DNA from: Polychytrium aggregatum
Taxonomy: Eukaryota > Chytridiomycota > Chytridiomycetes > Polychytriales
Assembly: GCF_025602895.1 (NCBI RefSeq)
Contig: NW_026516263.1
Span: 186,001-250,000, forward strand
DNA: 64,000 nt
Reading direction: 5' to 3'
In this document: positions 16,457 to 28,000 of the stretch, piece by piece
How the letters are laid out: every line of letters starts with the position of its first letter
Numbering within the stretch: position 1 is the first letter of the stretch
Translations under genes and position numbers: made by a program
Notes under the pieces: generated by a model
Seen by the model: only the letters and a program-made list of their open reading frames with translations
What the model was told of the DNA's origin: nothing
Database searches by the model: none

Positions 16457-18484
16457 TCAATTCTTCGATCCCGAGTTGCGTTGCACTTGTGCTTGGCAAA
16501 GGTCGATCAGTGAGTCGATTTCAGGAAGGTTGCGGTTGCGGCTGAGAAAGTCGTGGATGTCTGCGAGTCCTCCATCCAAGAGTTCGGCCAGTGGTGCCCA
16601 CGAGTCGTACGATGGGTCGTATCCCTGCCAGCGGAGCAGGAACTCGTGTCGATATCCAGGAAGTCGACGTCGTCGGTTGATCCTGTGTCCAATGATCGCT
16701 TCGAACACTGATTCGTCGTTGCGATTGGGTCCGGGTTCGTCAAACACAAGTTGGTCGGTCGATGGTGTGTTGTACGGGACGAGGGCGGAAGCTGGGAGTT
16801 CGGTTGTGAATCGAAGGGTCCTCGGGAGTCGAAGTCGATATCCAGTCGTCCCGATCTTCTCGACGATCTTGAAGGGTCCCAAGTACGGCATCCGCATCTT
16901 GGAGGGTGTGACGTCGTCCGTGCTGAAGTGGTACGCGGTCGTGTCGATCAGGACTTGGTCGCCAATGTCGTAGCTGATATCGCGTCGATGTCGGTTGGCG
17001 TAGTACAGGGCCCGGTCCTGGGCCTTGCCGATGTTGTCCGAGACCAAGTCCAGAGTCGCTTGCATCTCCTCGATCGACTGTGCTGCGGGGTTGGACTCGG
17101 CGATGATGTCGGTGTTGGCAGGGGTGCGAGGATGCTGACCGTGCATCAGGAAGAAGGGCGAATGTCCAGTCGATGCTGAGTTGTGTGAGTTGAGCGCGAA
17201 CTGGATGTATGGCACTTGATCGATCCAGCGGGAGCCGAGGGCCAGAGTCGAACAGCGGATGGCCTCGGCGACGGTCGCCACAAAGCGTTCGACTTGTCCG
17301 GCGGCCTCGTGGTGGTGGGCAAAGGCGATCCGGAGTTCGGTCTTGAGCAGAACGTTAAGTTCTGTCCAGAAGGCCGACCGGAAGCGTGTGTCGTGATCGG
17401 AGATGAAAGTGCCGGCGAGTCCAAAGTGCACAAAGACATCGCGGAAGTACTGGCGGGCGACGTCTTCGGCCGAGTCGGTCTTGTTGCCGGGGACCAGGAC
17501 GACGTACTTGGTGAGGGAGTCGACAAAGATCGTGATCGAGTTGAAGGTGCGGCCCGAGAGTGAGTCCGTGACAGGCGGGAGTCCGAGGATGAAGTCGAGG
17601 GCGACAGTGTCCATCTTGCGGGTGGCCACAGGGATCCGGGAGAAGTGGCCGTACGCTTGTTGTCGTCGGATCTTGGCTCGCTGGCAGATGTCGCAGTGCG
17701 AGACCCACTCGGCAATGTCCTTGGACATGGCGGGCCAGTAGTAGTGGGTTGAGATGGCCTTGTAGAGCGTGTTGGTGCCGGGGTGAGCTGCACAGACAGA
17801 GTCGTGGTGGTCCTTGATGATCGAGATGCGGAGGTCCTTGCCGGGGATGCAGATGCGGGTCGAGTCGAAGTAGAGAATCCCGTGTCGAAGTGAGAAGCGG
17901 TGCAGCTGTGCCTTCATCCACGGCTTGAGTCCGTCGGTCGAGTTGTCGCGGAGGGCCGAGATCAGTGCTGACAGGATCGGGTCGGAGCTGTACTGAGTGC
18001 GGATGGTGTCCAAGAGATCGTCGGGCGAGGGTCCGAGGTTGACAATCGCGTTGATGATCGAGACTTGGACGGCCTTGGAGATGGCTGTCGGTGTGCGCGA
18101 GAGCACGTCGGCGACCTTGTTCCACGAGCCGGGGATCCACTGGATCTCGAGGTCAAAGTCCAGCATCGTGTCGATGGCTCGCTGTTGGCGCTTGTTGAGG
18201 GTCTTGGAGTCGAGGATGTGCTTGAGCGCCTTCTGGTCGGTGTGGAGGAAGACTTTGCGGCCGACGAGGTAGTTCTTGAACTTGTCGAGGTGGCGGGTGA
18301 TCGATAGCAGCTCGCCGTTGTAGGGCGAGTAGTTGAGCTCGGATCCGTGCAGTTTCTGCGAGTTGAAGGCGATGGGGCGCACTGTGCCGGATCCGTCCAT
18401 GTCCTGCCCGATCCATCCACCGATCGATGCGCTTGACTCGGACCAGTCGGTGAAGAGGTGAATGTCTTTGTCCGGGTTGACCAT
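16457..18484 (-). CDS. RNase H-integrase-chromodomain ORF, array unit 3
   Basis: The 675-residue product has the same translation as the ORF at 8064-10091 over its whole length, including HHCC, D-D-E and chromodomain. The ATG at 18484 is 42 nt from the next LTR end (18527). No premature stop. It lacks gag, protease and RT. Whether the unit is expressed cannot be told from the sequence. Confidence 0.75.
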   Translation of the reverse strand: MVNPDKDIHLFTDWSESSASIGGWIGQDMDGSGTVRPIAFNSQKLHGSELNYSPYNGELLSITRHLDKFKNYLVGRKVFLHTDQKALKHILDSKTLNKRQQRAIDTMLDFDLEIQWIPGSWNKVADVLSRTPTAISKAVQVSIINAIVNLGPSPDDLLDTIRTQYSSDPILSALISALRDNSTDGLKPWMKAQLHRFSLRHGILYFDSTRICIPGKDLRISIIKDHHDSVCAAHPGTNTLYKAISTHYYWPAMSKDIAEWVSHCDICQRAKIRRQQAYGHFSRIPVATRKMDTVALDFILGLPPVTDSLSGRTFNSITIFVDSLTKYVVLVPGNKTDSAEDVARQYFRDVFVHFGLAGTFISDHDTRFRSAFWTELNVLLKTELRIAFAHHHEAAGQVERFVATVAEAIRCSTLALGSRWIDQVPYIQFALNSHNSASTGHSPFFLMHGQHPRTPANTDIIAESNPAAQSIEEMQATLDLVSDNIGKAQDRALYYANRHRRDISYDIGDQVLIDTTAYHFSTDDVTPSKMRMPYLGPFKIVEKIGTTGYRLRLPRTLRFTTELPASALVPYNTPSTDQLVFDEPGPNRNDESVFEAIIGHRINRRRRLPGYRHEFLLRWQGYDPSYDSWAPLAELLDGGLADIHDFLSRNRNLPEIDSLIDLCQAQVQRNSGSKN

Positions 18485-18526
18485 GTGCAGCGACTGAGGC
18501 GAGAGCAACTTGAGCTGCTCGAAGGC

Positions 18527-19064
18527 TGTCAGATCACGGGATCAAGAGGAAGTCAAAAGAAAAAGATAGAGAAGGTGCTTTTATTGATCTTAGCGAGGTG
18601 TCAGATCACGGGATCAAGAGGAAGTCAAAAGAAGAAGATAGAGAAGGGTTTTATTGATCTTAGCGAGGCTAGGATCTAGAGTCAAGTGTGTCTGGGGTCG
18701 AAGGTGATGACCAGAAACATGAGCGGGCGAAGGCGGGCTATTTATCTGTCTGGCGGTCCCGGAGGCGAAGCCTGCCGCAGCGGGGGCGAAGCAGCGGAGG
18801 CGGCGGGACAGCAGCCAGGCAGCAGCGGCTAACCGGAGAAACATGTGAAAGTCTGACAAATGCTCGGTGGCTGACAAATGCGGGTGACACGGCGTCTGAC
18901 TAATGCATGGTCGATGACAGATGCAGGGAACACAGAGCGGCGTGTGCAACATGAGAGCAAGGAAAAAGGAAACGCGTCGCAGGACAAAGGAAAAAGAAAG
19001 TGTGCAACGCAAACAGTGACACAAGTGCGACGGTGCAGCCAAGCGGGCAGAGGGATCTGTGACA
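18527..19064 (-). repeat. Array LTR 4 with 72-bp end duplication
   Basis: LTR proper 18599-19064, same as array LTR 1. Confidence 0.9.
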
Positions 19065-19098
19065 TCCCCCCCAGAAAAATTGTGCTCAAGTCAAACCA

Positions 19099-21126
19099 TC
19101 AATTCTTCGATCCCGAGTTGCGTTGCACTTGTGCTTGGCAAAGGTCGATCAGTGAGTCGATTTCAGGAAGGTTGCGGTTGCGGCTGAGAAAGTCGTGGAT
19201 GTCTGCGAGTCCTCCATCCAAGAGTTCGGCCAGTGGTGCCCACGAGTCGTACGATGGGTCGTATCCCTGCCAGCGGAGCAGGAACTCGTGTCGATATCCA
19301 GGAAGTCGACGTCGTCGGTTGATCCTGTGTCCAATGATCGCTTCGAACACTGATTCGTCGTTGCGATTGGGTCCGGGTTCGTCAAACACAAGTTGGTCGG
19401 TCGATGGTGTGTTGTACGGGACGAGGGCGGAAGCTGGGAGTTCGGTTGTGAATCGAAGGGTCCTCGGGAGTCGAAGTCGATATCCAGTCGTCCCGATCTT
19501 CTCGACGATCTTGAAGGGTCCCAAGTACGGCATCCGCATCTTGGAGGGTGTGACGTCGTCCGTGCTGAAGTGGTACGCGGTCGTGTCGATCAGGACTTGG
19601 TCGCCAATGTCGTAGCTGATATCGCGTCGATGTCGGTTGGCGTAGTACAGGGCCCGGTCCTGGGCCTTGCCGATGTTGTCCGAGACCAAGTCCAGAGTCG
19701 CTTGCATCTCCTCGATCGACTGTGCTGCGGGGTTGGACTCGGCGATGATGTCGGTGTTGGCAGGGGTGCGAGGATGCTGACCGTGCATCAGGAAGAAGGG
19801 CGAATGTCCAGTCGATGCTGAGTTGTGTGAGTTGAGCGCGAACTGGATGTATGGCACTTGATCGATCCAGCGGGAGCCGAGGGCCAGAGTCGAACAGCGG
19901 ATGGCCTCGGCGACGGTCGCCACAAAGCGTTCGACTTGTCCGGCGGCCTCGTGGTGGTGGGCAAAGGCGATCCGGAGTTCGGTCTTGAGCAGAACGTTAA
20001 GTTCTGTCCAGAAGGCCGACCGGAAGCGTGTGTCGTGATCGGAGATGAAAGTGCCGGCGAGTCCAAAGTGCACAAAGACATCGCGGAAGTACTGGCGGGC
20101 GACGTCTTCGGCCGAGTCGGTCTTGTTGCCGGGGACCAGGACGACGTACTTGGTGAGGGAGTCGACAAAGATCGTGATCGAGTTGAAGGTGCGGCCCGAG
20201 AGTGAGTCCGTGACAGGCGGGAGTCCGAGGATGAAGTCGAGGGCGACAGTGTCCATCTTGCGGGTGGCCACAGGGATCCGGGAGAAGTGGCCGTACGCTT
20301 GTTGTCGTCGGATCTTGGCTCGCTGGCAGATGTCGCAGTGCGAGACCCACTCGGCAATGTCCTTGGACATGGCGGGCCAGTAGTAGTGGGTTGAGATGGC
20401 CTTGTAGAGCGTGTTGGTGCCGGGGTGAGCTGCACAGACAGAGTCGTGGTGGTCCTTGATGATCGAGATGCGGAGGTCCTTGCCGGGGATGCAGATGCGG
20501 GTCGAGTCGAAGTAGAGAATCCCGTGTCGAAGTGAGAAGCGGTGCAGCTGTGCCTTCATCCACGGCTTGAGTCCGTCGGTCGAGTTGTCGCGGAGGGCCG
20601 AGATCAGTGCTGACAGGATCGGGTCGGAGCTGTACTGAGTGCGGATGGTGTCCAAGAGATCGTCGGGCGAGGGTCCGAGGTTGACAATCGCGTTGATGAT
20701 CGAGACTTGGACGGCCTTGGAGATGGCTGTCGGTGTGCGCGAGAGCACGTCGGCGACCTTGTTCCACGAGCCGGGGATCCACTGGATCTCGAGGTCAAAG
20801 TCCAGCATCGTGTCGATGGCTCGCTGTTGGCGCTTGTTGAGGGTCTTGGAGTCGAGGATGTGCTTGAGCGCCTTCTGGTCGGTGTGGAGGAAGACTTTGC
20901 GGCCGACGAGGTAGTTCTTGAACTTGTCGAGGTGGCGGGTGATCGATAGCAGCTCGCCGTTGTAGGGCGAGTAGTTGAGCTCGGATCCGTGCAGTTTCTG
21001 CGAGTTGAAGGCGATGGGGCGCACTGTGCCGGATCCGTCCATGTCCTGCCCGATCCATCCACCGATCGATGCGCTTGACTCGGACCAGTCGGTGAAGAGG
21101 TGAATGTCTTTGTCCGGGTTGACCAT
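19099..21126 (-). CDS. RNase H-integrase-chromodomain ORF, array unit 4
   Basis: 675 residues with the same translation as the ORF at 8064-10091; ATG at 21126. The unit 18527-21168 holds no foreign insertion. Confidence 0.75.
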   Translation of the reverse strand: MVNPDKDIHLFTDWSESSASIGGWIGQDMDGSGTVRPIAFNSQKLHGSELNYSPYNGELLSITRHLDKFKNYLVGRKVFLHTDQKALKHILDSKTLNKRQQRAIDTMLDFDLEIQWIPGSWNKVADVLSRTPTAISKAVQVSIINAIVNLGPSPDDLLDTIRTQYSSDPILSALISALRDNSTDGLKPWMKAQLHRFSLRHGILYFDSTRICIPGKDLRISIIKDHHDSVCAAHPGTNTLYKAISTHYYWPAMSKDIAEWVSHCDICQRAKIRRQQAYGHFSRIPVATRKMDTVALDFILGLPPVTDSLSGRTFNSITIFVDSLTKYVVLVPGNKTDSAEDVARQYFRDVFVHFGLAGTFISDHDTRFRSAFWTELNVLLKTELRIAFAHHHEAAGQVERFVATVAEAIRCSTLALGSRWIDQVPYIQFALNSHNSASTGHSPFFLMHGQHPRTPANTDIIAESNPAAQSIEEMQATLDLVSDNIGKAQDRALYYANRHRRDISYDIGDQVLIDTTAYHFSTDDVTPSKMRMPYLGPFKIVEKIGTTGYRLRLPRTLRFTTELPASALVPYNTPSTDQLVFDEPGPNRNDESVFEAIIGHRINRRRRLPGYRHEFLLRWQGYDPSYDSWAPLAELLDGGLADIHDFLSRNRNLPEIDSLIDLCQAQVQRNSGSKN

Positions 21127-21168
21127 GTGCAGCGACTGAGGCGAGAGCAACTTGAGCTGCTCGAAGGC

Positions 21169-21706
21169 TGTCAGATCACGGGATCAAGAGGAAGTCAAAA
21201 GAAAAAGATAGAGAAGGTGCTTTTATTGATCTTAGCGAGGTGTCAGATCACGGGATCAAGAGGAAGTCAAAAGAAGAAGATAGAGAAGGGTTTTATTGAT
21301 CTTAGCGAGGCTAGGATCTAGAGTCAAGTGTGTCTGGGGTCGAAGGTGATGACCAGAAACATGAGCGGGCGAAGGCGGGCTATTTATCTGTCTGGCGGTC
21401 CCGGAGGCGAAGCCTGCCGCAGCGGGGGCGAAGCAGCGGAGGCGGCGGGACAGCAGCCAGGCAGCAGCGGCTAACCGGAGAAACATGTGAAAGTCTGACA
21501 AATGCTCGGTGGCTGACAAATGCGGGTGACACGGCGTCTGACTAATGCATGGTCGATGACAGATGCAGGGAACACAGAGCGGCGTGTGCAACATGAGAGC
21601 AAGGAAAAAGGAAACGCGTCGCAGGACAAAGGAAAAAGAAAGTGTGCAACGCAAACAGTGACACAAGTGCGACGGTGCAGCCAAGCGGGCAGAGGGATCT
21701 GTGACA
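21169..21706 (-). repeat. Array LTR 5 with 72-bp end duplication
   Basis: LTR proper 21241-21706, same as array LTR 1. Confidence 0.9.
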
Positions 21707-21740
21707 TCCCCCCCAGAAAAATTGTGCTCAAGTCAAACCA

Positions 21741-23768
21741 TCAATTCTTCGATCCCGAGTTGCGTTGCACTTGTGCTTGGCAAAGGTCGATCAGTGAGTC
21801 GATTTCAGGAAGGTTGCGGTTGCGGCTGAGAAAGTCGTGGATGTCTGCGAGTCCTCCATCCAAGAGTTCGGCCAGTGGTGCCCACGAGTCGTACGATGGG
21901 TCGTATCCCTGCCAGCGGAGCAGGAACTCGTGTCGATATCCAGGAAGTCGACGTCGTCGGTTGATCCTGTGTCCAATGATCGCTTCGAACACTGATTCGT
22001 CGTTGCGATTGGGTCCGGGTTCGTCAAACACAAGTTGGTCGGTCGATGGTGTGTTGTACGGGACGAGGGCGGAAGCTGGGAGTTCGGTTGTGAATCGAAG
22101 GGTCCTCGGGAGTCGAAGTCGATATCCAGTCGTCCCGATCTTCTCGACGATCTTGAAGGGTCCCAAGTACGGCATCCGCATCTTGGAGGGTGTGACGTCG
22201 TCCGTGCTGAAGTGGTACGCGGTCGTGTCGATCAGGACTTGGTCGCCAATGTCGTAGCTGATATCGCGTCGATGTCGGTTGGCGTAGTACAGGGCCCGGT
22301 CCTGGGCCTTGCCGATGTTGTCCGAGACCAAGTCCAGAGTCGCTTGCATCTCCTCGATCGACTGTGCTGCGGGGTTGGACTCGGCGATGATGTCGGTGTT
22401 GGCAGGGGTGCGAGGATGCTGACCGTGCATCAGGAAGAAGGGCGAATGTCCAGTCGATGCTGAGTTGTGTGAGTTGAGCGCGAACTGGATGTATGGCACT
22501 TGATCGATCCAGCGGGAGCCGAGGGCCAGAGTCGAACAGCGGATGGCCTCGGCGACGGTCGCCACAAAGCGTTCGACTTGTCCGGCGGCCTCGTGGTGGT
22601 GGGCAAAGGCGATCCGGAGTTCGGTCTTGAGCAGAACGTTAAGTTCTGTCCAGAAGGCCGACCGGAAGCGTGTGTCGTGATCGGAGATGAAAGTGCCGGC
22701 GAGTCCAAAGTGCACAAAGACATCGCGGAAGTACTGGCGGGCGACGTCTTCGGCCGAGTCGGTCTTGTTGCCGGGGACCAGGACGACGTACTTGGTGAGG
22801 GAGTCGACAAAGATCGTGATCGAGTTGAAGGTGCGGCCCGAGAGTGAGTCCGTGACAGGCGGGAGTCCGAGGATGAAGTCGAGGGCGACAGTGTCCATCT
22901 TGCGGGTGGCCACAGGGATCCGGGAGAAGTGGCCGTACGCTTGTTGTCGTCGGATCTTGGCTCGCTGGCAGATGTCGCAGTGCGAGACCCACTCGGCAAT
23001 GTCCTTGGACATGGCGGGCCAGTAGTAGTGGGTTGAGATGGCCTTGTAGAGCGTGTTGGTGCCGGGGTGAGCTGCACAGACAGAGTCGTGGTGGTCCTTG
23101 ATGATCGAGATGCGGAGGTCCTTGCCGGGGATGCAGATGCGGGTCGAGTCGAAGTAGAGAATCCCGTGTCGAAGTGAGAAGCGGTGCAGCTGTGCCTTCA
23201 TCCACGGCTTGAGTCCGTCGGTCGAGTTGTCGCGGAGGGCCGAGATCAGTGCTGACAGGATCGGGTCGGAGCTGTACTGAGTGCGGATGGTGTCCAAGAG
23301 ATCGTCGGGCGAGGGTCCGAGGTTGACAATCGCGTTGATGATCGAGACTTGGACGGCCTTGGAGATGGCTGTCGGTGTGCGCGAGAGCACGTCGGCGACC
23401 TTGTTCCACGAGCCGGGGATCCACTGGATCTCGAGGTCAAAGTCCAGCATCGTGTCGATGGCTCGCTGTTGGCGCTTGTTGAGGGTCTTGGAGTCGAGGA
23501 TGTGCTTGAGCGCCTTCTGGTCGGTGTGGAGGAAGACTTTGCGGCCGACGAGGTAGTTCTTGAACTTGTCGAGGTGGCGGGTGATCGATAGCAGCTCGCC
23601 GTTGTAGGGCGAGTAGTTGAGCTCGGATCCGTGCAGTTTCTGCGAGTTGAAGGCGATGGGGCGCACTGTGCCGGATCCGTCCATGTCCTGCCCGATCCAT
23701 CCACCGATCGATGCGCTTGACTCGGACCAGTCGGTGAAGAGGTGAATGTCTTTGTCCGGGTTGACCAT
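21741..23768 (-). CDS. RNase H-integrase-chromodomain ORF, array unit 5
   Basis: 675 residues with the same translation as the ORF at 8064-10091; ATG at 23768. The unit 21169-23810 holds no foreign insertion. Confidence 0.75.
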   Translation of the reverse strand: MVNPDKDIHLFTDWSESSASIGGWIGQDMDGSGTVRPIAFNSQKLHGSELNYSPYNGELLSITRHLDKFKNYLVGRKVFLHTDQKALKHILDSKTLNKRQQRAIDTMLDFDLEIQWIPGSWNKVADVLSRTPTAISKAVQVSIINAIVNLGPSPDDLLDTIRTQYSSDPILSALISALRDNSTDGLKPWMKAQLHRFSLRHGILYFDSTRICIPGKDLRISIIKDHHDSVCAAHPGTNTLYKAISTHYYWPAMSKDIAEWVSHCDICQRAKIRRQQAYGHFSRIPVATRKMDTVALDFILGLPPVTDSLSGRTFNSITIFVDSLTKYVVLVPGNKTDSAEDVARQYFRDVFVHFGLAGTFISDHDTRFRSAFWTELNVLLKTELRIAFAHHHEAAGQVERFVATVAEAIRCSTLALGSRWIDQVPYIQFALNSHNSASTGHSPFFLMHGQHPRTPANTDIIAESNPAAQSIEEMQATLDLVSDNIGKAQDRALYYANRHRRDISYDIGDQVLIDTTAYHFSTDDVTPSKMRMPYLGPFKIVEKIGTTGYRLRLPRTLRFTTELPASALVPYNTPSTDQLVFDEPGPNRNDESVFEAIIGHRINRRRRLPGYRHEFLLRWQGYDPSYDSWAPLAELLDGGLADIHDFLSRNRNLPEIDSLIDLCQAQVQRNSGSKN

Positions 23769-23810
23769 GTGCAGCGACTGAGGCGAGAGCAACTTGAGCT
23801 GCTCGAAGGC

Positions 23811-24348
23811 TGTCAGATCACGGGATCAAGAGGAAGTCAAAAGAAAAAGATAGAGAAGGTGCTTTTATTGATCTTAGCGAGGTGTCAGATCACGGGATCA
23901 AGAGGAAGTCAAAAGAAGAAGATAGAGAAGGGTTTTATTGATCTTAGCGAGGCTAGGATCTAGAGTCAAGTGTGTCTGGGGTCGAAGGTGATGACCAGAA
24001 ACATGAGCGGGCGAAGGCGGGCTATTTATCTGTCTGGCGGTCCCGGAGGCGAAGCCTGCCGCAGCGGGGGCGAAGCAGCGGAGGCGGCGGGACAGCAGCC
24101 AGGCAGCAGCGGCTAACCGGAGAAACATGTGAAAGTCTGACAAATGCTCGGTGGCTGACAAATGCGGGTGACACGGCGTCTGACTAATGCATGGTCGATG
24201 ACAGATGCAGGGAACACAGAGCGGCGTGTGCAACATGAGAGCAAGGAAAAAGGAAACGCGTCGCAGGACAAAGGAAAAAGAAAGTGTGCAACGCAAACAG
24301 TGACACAAGTGCGACGGTGCAGCCAAGCGGGCAGAGGGATCTGTGACA
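23811..24348 (-). repeat. Array LTR 6 with 72-bp end duplication
   Basis: LTR proper 23883-24348, same as array LTR 1. Confidence 0.9.
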
Positions 24349-24504
24349 TCCCCCCCAGAAAAATTGTGCTCAAGTCAAACCATCAATTCTTCGATCCCGA
24401 GTTGCGTTGCACTTGTGCTTGGCAAAGGTCGATCAGTGAGTCGATTTCAGGAAGGTTGCGGTTGCGGCTGAGAAAGTCGTGGATGTCTGCGAGTCCTCCA
24501 TCCA

Positions 24505-24970
24505 TGTCAGATCACGGGATCAAGAGGAGATCAAAAGAAAAAGATAGAGAAGGGTTTTATTGATCTTAGCGAGGCTAGGATCTAGAGTCAAGTGTGTCTG
24601 GGGTCGAAGGTGATGACCAGAAACATGAGCGGGTGAAGGCGGGCTATTTATCTGTCTGGCGGTCCCGGAGGCGAAGCCTGCCGCAGCGGGGGCGAAGCAG
24701 CGGAGGCGGCGGGACAGCAGCCAGGCAGCAACGGCTAACCGGAGAAACATGTGAAAGTCTGACAAATGCTCGGTGGCTGACAAATGCGGGTGACACAGCG
24801 TCTGACTAATGCATGGTCGATGACAAATGCAGGGAAAACAGAGCGGCGTGTGCAACATGAGAGCAAGGAAAAAGGAAAGGCGTCACAGGACAAAGGAAAA
24901 GGAAAGTGTGCGACGCAAACAGTGACACAAGTGCGACGGTGCAGCTAGGCGGGCAGAGCGATCTGTGACA
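24505..24970 (-). repeat. 3' LTR of B1 (466 bp)
   Basis: TGTCAGATC to GATCTGTGACA; left in plus coordinates because the element is on the minus strand. Confidence 0.95.
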
Positions 24971-24978
24971 TCCCCCCC
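24971..24978 (-). promoter_or_regulatory. Polypurine tract of B1
   Basis: Minus-strand GGGGGGGA directly before the 3' LTR. Confidence 0.85.
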
Positions 24979-25004
24979 AGAAAAATTGTGCTCAAGTCAA
25001 ACCA

Positions 25005-28000
25005 TCAATTTTTCGATCCCGAGTTGCGTTGCACTTGTGCTTGGCAAAGGTCGATCAGTGTGTCCATTTCCGGAAGGTTGCGGTTGCGGCTGAGGAAGTC
25101 GTGGATATCTGCGAGTCCTCCATCCAAGAGTTCGGCCAGTGGTGCCCACGAGTCGTAAGATGGGTCGTATCCCTGCCAGCGGAGCAAGAACTCGTGTCGA
25201 TATCCAGGAAGTCGACGTCGTCGGTTGATCCTGTGTCCAATGATCGCTTCGAACACTGATTCGTCGTTGTGGTTGGGTCCGGGTTCATCAAACACAAGTT
25301 GGTCGGTCGATGGTGTGTTGTAGGGGACGAGGGCGGAAGCGGGGAGTTCGGTTGTAAATCGGAGGGTCCTCGGGAGTCGAAGTCGATATCCAGTCGTTCC
25401 GATCTTCTCGATGATCTTGAAGGGTCCCAAGTACGGCATCCGCATCTTGGAGGGTGTGACGTCGTCCGTGCTGAAGTGATACGCGGTCGTGTCGATCAGG
25501 ACTTGGTCGCCAATGTCGTAGCTGATATCGCGTCGATGTCGGTTGGCGTAGTACAGGGCCCGGTCCTGGGCCTTGCCGATGTTGTCCGAGACCAAGTCCA
25601 GAGTCGCTTGCATCTCCTCGATCGACTGTGCTGCAGGGTTGGACTCGGCGATGATGTCGGTGTTGGCAGGAGTGCGAGGATGCTGACCGTGCATCAGGAA
25701 GAAGGGCGAATGTCCAGTCGAAGCTGAGCTGTGTGAGTTGAGCGCGAACTGGATGTATGGCACTTGATCGATCCAGCGGGAGCCGAGGGCCAGAGTCGAA
25801 CAGCGGATGGCCTCGGCGACGGTTGCCACAAAGCGTTCGACTTGTCCGGCGGCCTCGTGGTGGTGGGCAAAGGCGATCCGGAGTTCGGTCTTGAGCAGAG
25901 TGTTAAGTCCTGTCCAGAAGGCCGACCGGAAGCGTGTGTCGTGATCCGAGATGAAAGTGCCGGCGAGTCCAAAGTGCACAAAGACATCGCGGAAGTACTG
26001 GCGGGCGACGTCTTCGGCCGAGTCGGTCTTGTTGCCAGGAACCAGGACGACGTACTTGGTGAGGGAGTCGACAAAGATCGTGATCGAGTTGAAGGTGCGT
26101 CCCGAGAGTGAGTCCGTGACAGGCGGGAGTCCGAGGATGAAGTCGAGGGCGACAGTGTCCATCTTGCGGGTGGCCACAGGGATCCGGGAGAAGTGACCGT
26201 ATGCTTGTTGTCGTCGGATCTTGGCTCGCTGGCAGATGTCGCAGTGCGAGACCCACTCGGCAATGTCCTTGGACATGGCGGGCCAGTAGTAGTGTGTCGA
26301 GATGGCCTTGTAGAGCGTGTTGGTGCCGGGGTGAGCTGCACAGACAGAGTCGTGGTGGTCCTTGATGATCGAGATGCGGAGGTCCTTGCCGGGGATGCAG
26401 ATGCGGGTCGAGTCGAAGTAGAGAATCCCGTGTCGAAGTGAGAAGCGGTGCAGCTGTGCCTTCATCCACGGCTTGAGTCCGTCGGTCGAGTTGTCGCGGA
26501 GGACCGAGATCAGTGCTGACAGGATCGGGTCGGAGCTGTACTGAGTGCGGATGGTGTCCAAGAGATCGTCGGGCGAGGGTCCGAGGTTGACAATCGCGTT
26601 GATGATCGAGACTTGGACGGCCTTGGAGATGGCTGTCGGTGTGCGCGAGAGCACGTCGGCGACCTTGTTCCACGAGCCGGGGATCCACTGGATCTCGAGG
26701 TCAAAGTCCAGCATCGTGTCGATGGCTCGCTGTTGGCGCTTGTTGAGGGTCTTGGAGTCGAGGATGTGCTTGAGCGCCTTCTGGTCGGTGTGGAGGAAGA
26801 CTTTGCGGCCGACGAGGTAGTTCTTGAACTTGTCGAGGTGGCGGGTGATCGACAGCAGCTCGCCGTTGTAGGGCGAGTAGTTGAGTTCGGATCCGTGCAG
26901 TTTCTGCGAGTTGAAAGCGATGGGGCGCACCGTGCCGGATCCGTCCATGTCCTGCCCGATCCATCCACCAATCGATGCGCTTGACTCGGACCAGTCGGTG
27001 AAGAGGTGAATGTCCTTGTCCGGGTTGACCATGTGCAGCGACTGAGGCGAGAGCAACTTGAGCTGCTCGAAGGCGGCGATGGCGTTGTCGTCCCAGACGA
27101 CGGACTTGGTCGAGTTGGCGGAGCGGGTGGTGATCAGAGTCGAGAGTGGACCGGCGAGGGCAGCGTAGCCAGGGACAAAGCTCATGATGGTGTTGGTCAA
27201 GCCGAGGAAGCTGCGGAGTTCGTGTTCGGTCGTTGGTCGCGGGTAGTTCTTGATGGCGTCGATGCGCGAGGGATGCACTTGGATGCGTCCTTCGCCGATG
27301 ATGAAGCCGAGATAGGTGACGGTCGAGTTGAAGAACGAACACTTCTCGGGTCGGATCTTGAAGCCGTGTCGGTGGATCTTGTCGAGGACCAGTTCGATGT
27401 GGCGGATGTGCTGGTCCTCGTCCTCGGATGCGATCAGGATGTCGTCGATGTAGACGAACACAAAGTCGTCGATGAACTCGCGGAAGATGTCGTTCATCGC
27501 GGCTTGGAACACGGAGGGACTGTTGGCGAGGCCGAAGGGCATCACAAGCCACTCAAAGTGGCCGTACTTGGTCCTGAAGGCCGTCTTGGGGGTGTCGGCG
27601 TCGGCAATGCGGATCTGGTGGAATCCGCGTTGCAAGTCGAGCTTGGAGAAGACACGGCACTTGGACAGGCGGTCGATGATCTCGCGCATGTTGGGCAGCG
27701 CGGTGCGGTCCTTGACGGTGATCTTGTTGAGGGCGCGGAAGTCAAAGACGAGTCGGAACTTGTCGCCCTGCTTGACCCAGAAGATCGGTGCGCCGAAGGG
27801 CGAGACGGACTTGCGGATGTGGCCGATCCGGAGCAATCGGTCGAGTTCGTCTTTGAGACGAGCGAGTTCTTCGGCCGACATTTGGTAGAGCGACGACCAG
27901 GTTGGCTTGGCAGAGTCGTCGAGTCGGATGTTCATGTCGATGCCGGGTCGGTGAGGCGGGAGTTCCTTGAGTTCGTTGAAGGCATCGCGGTACTTTGCGA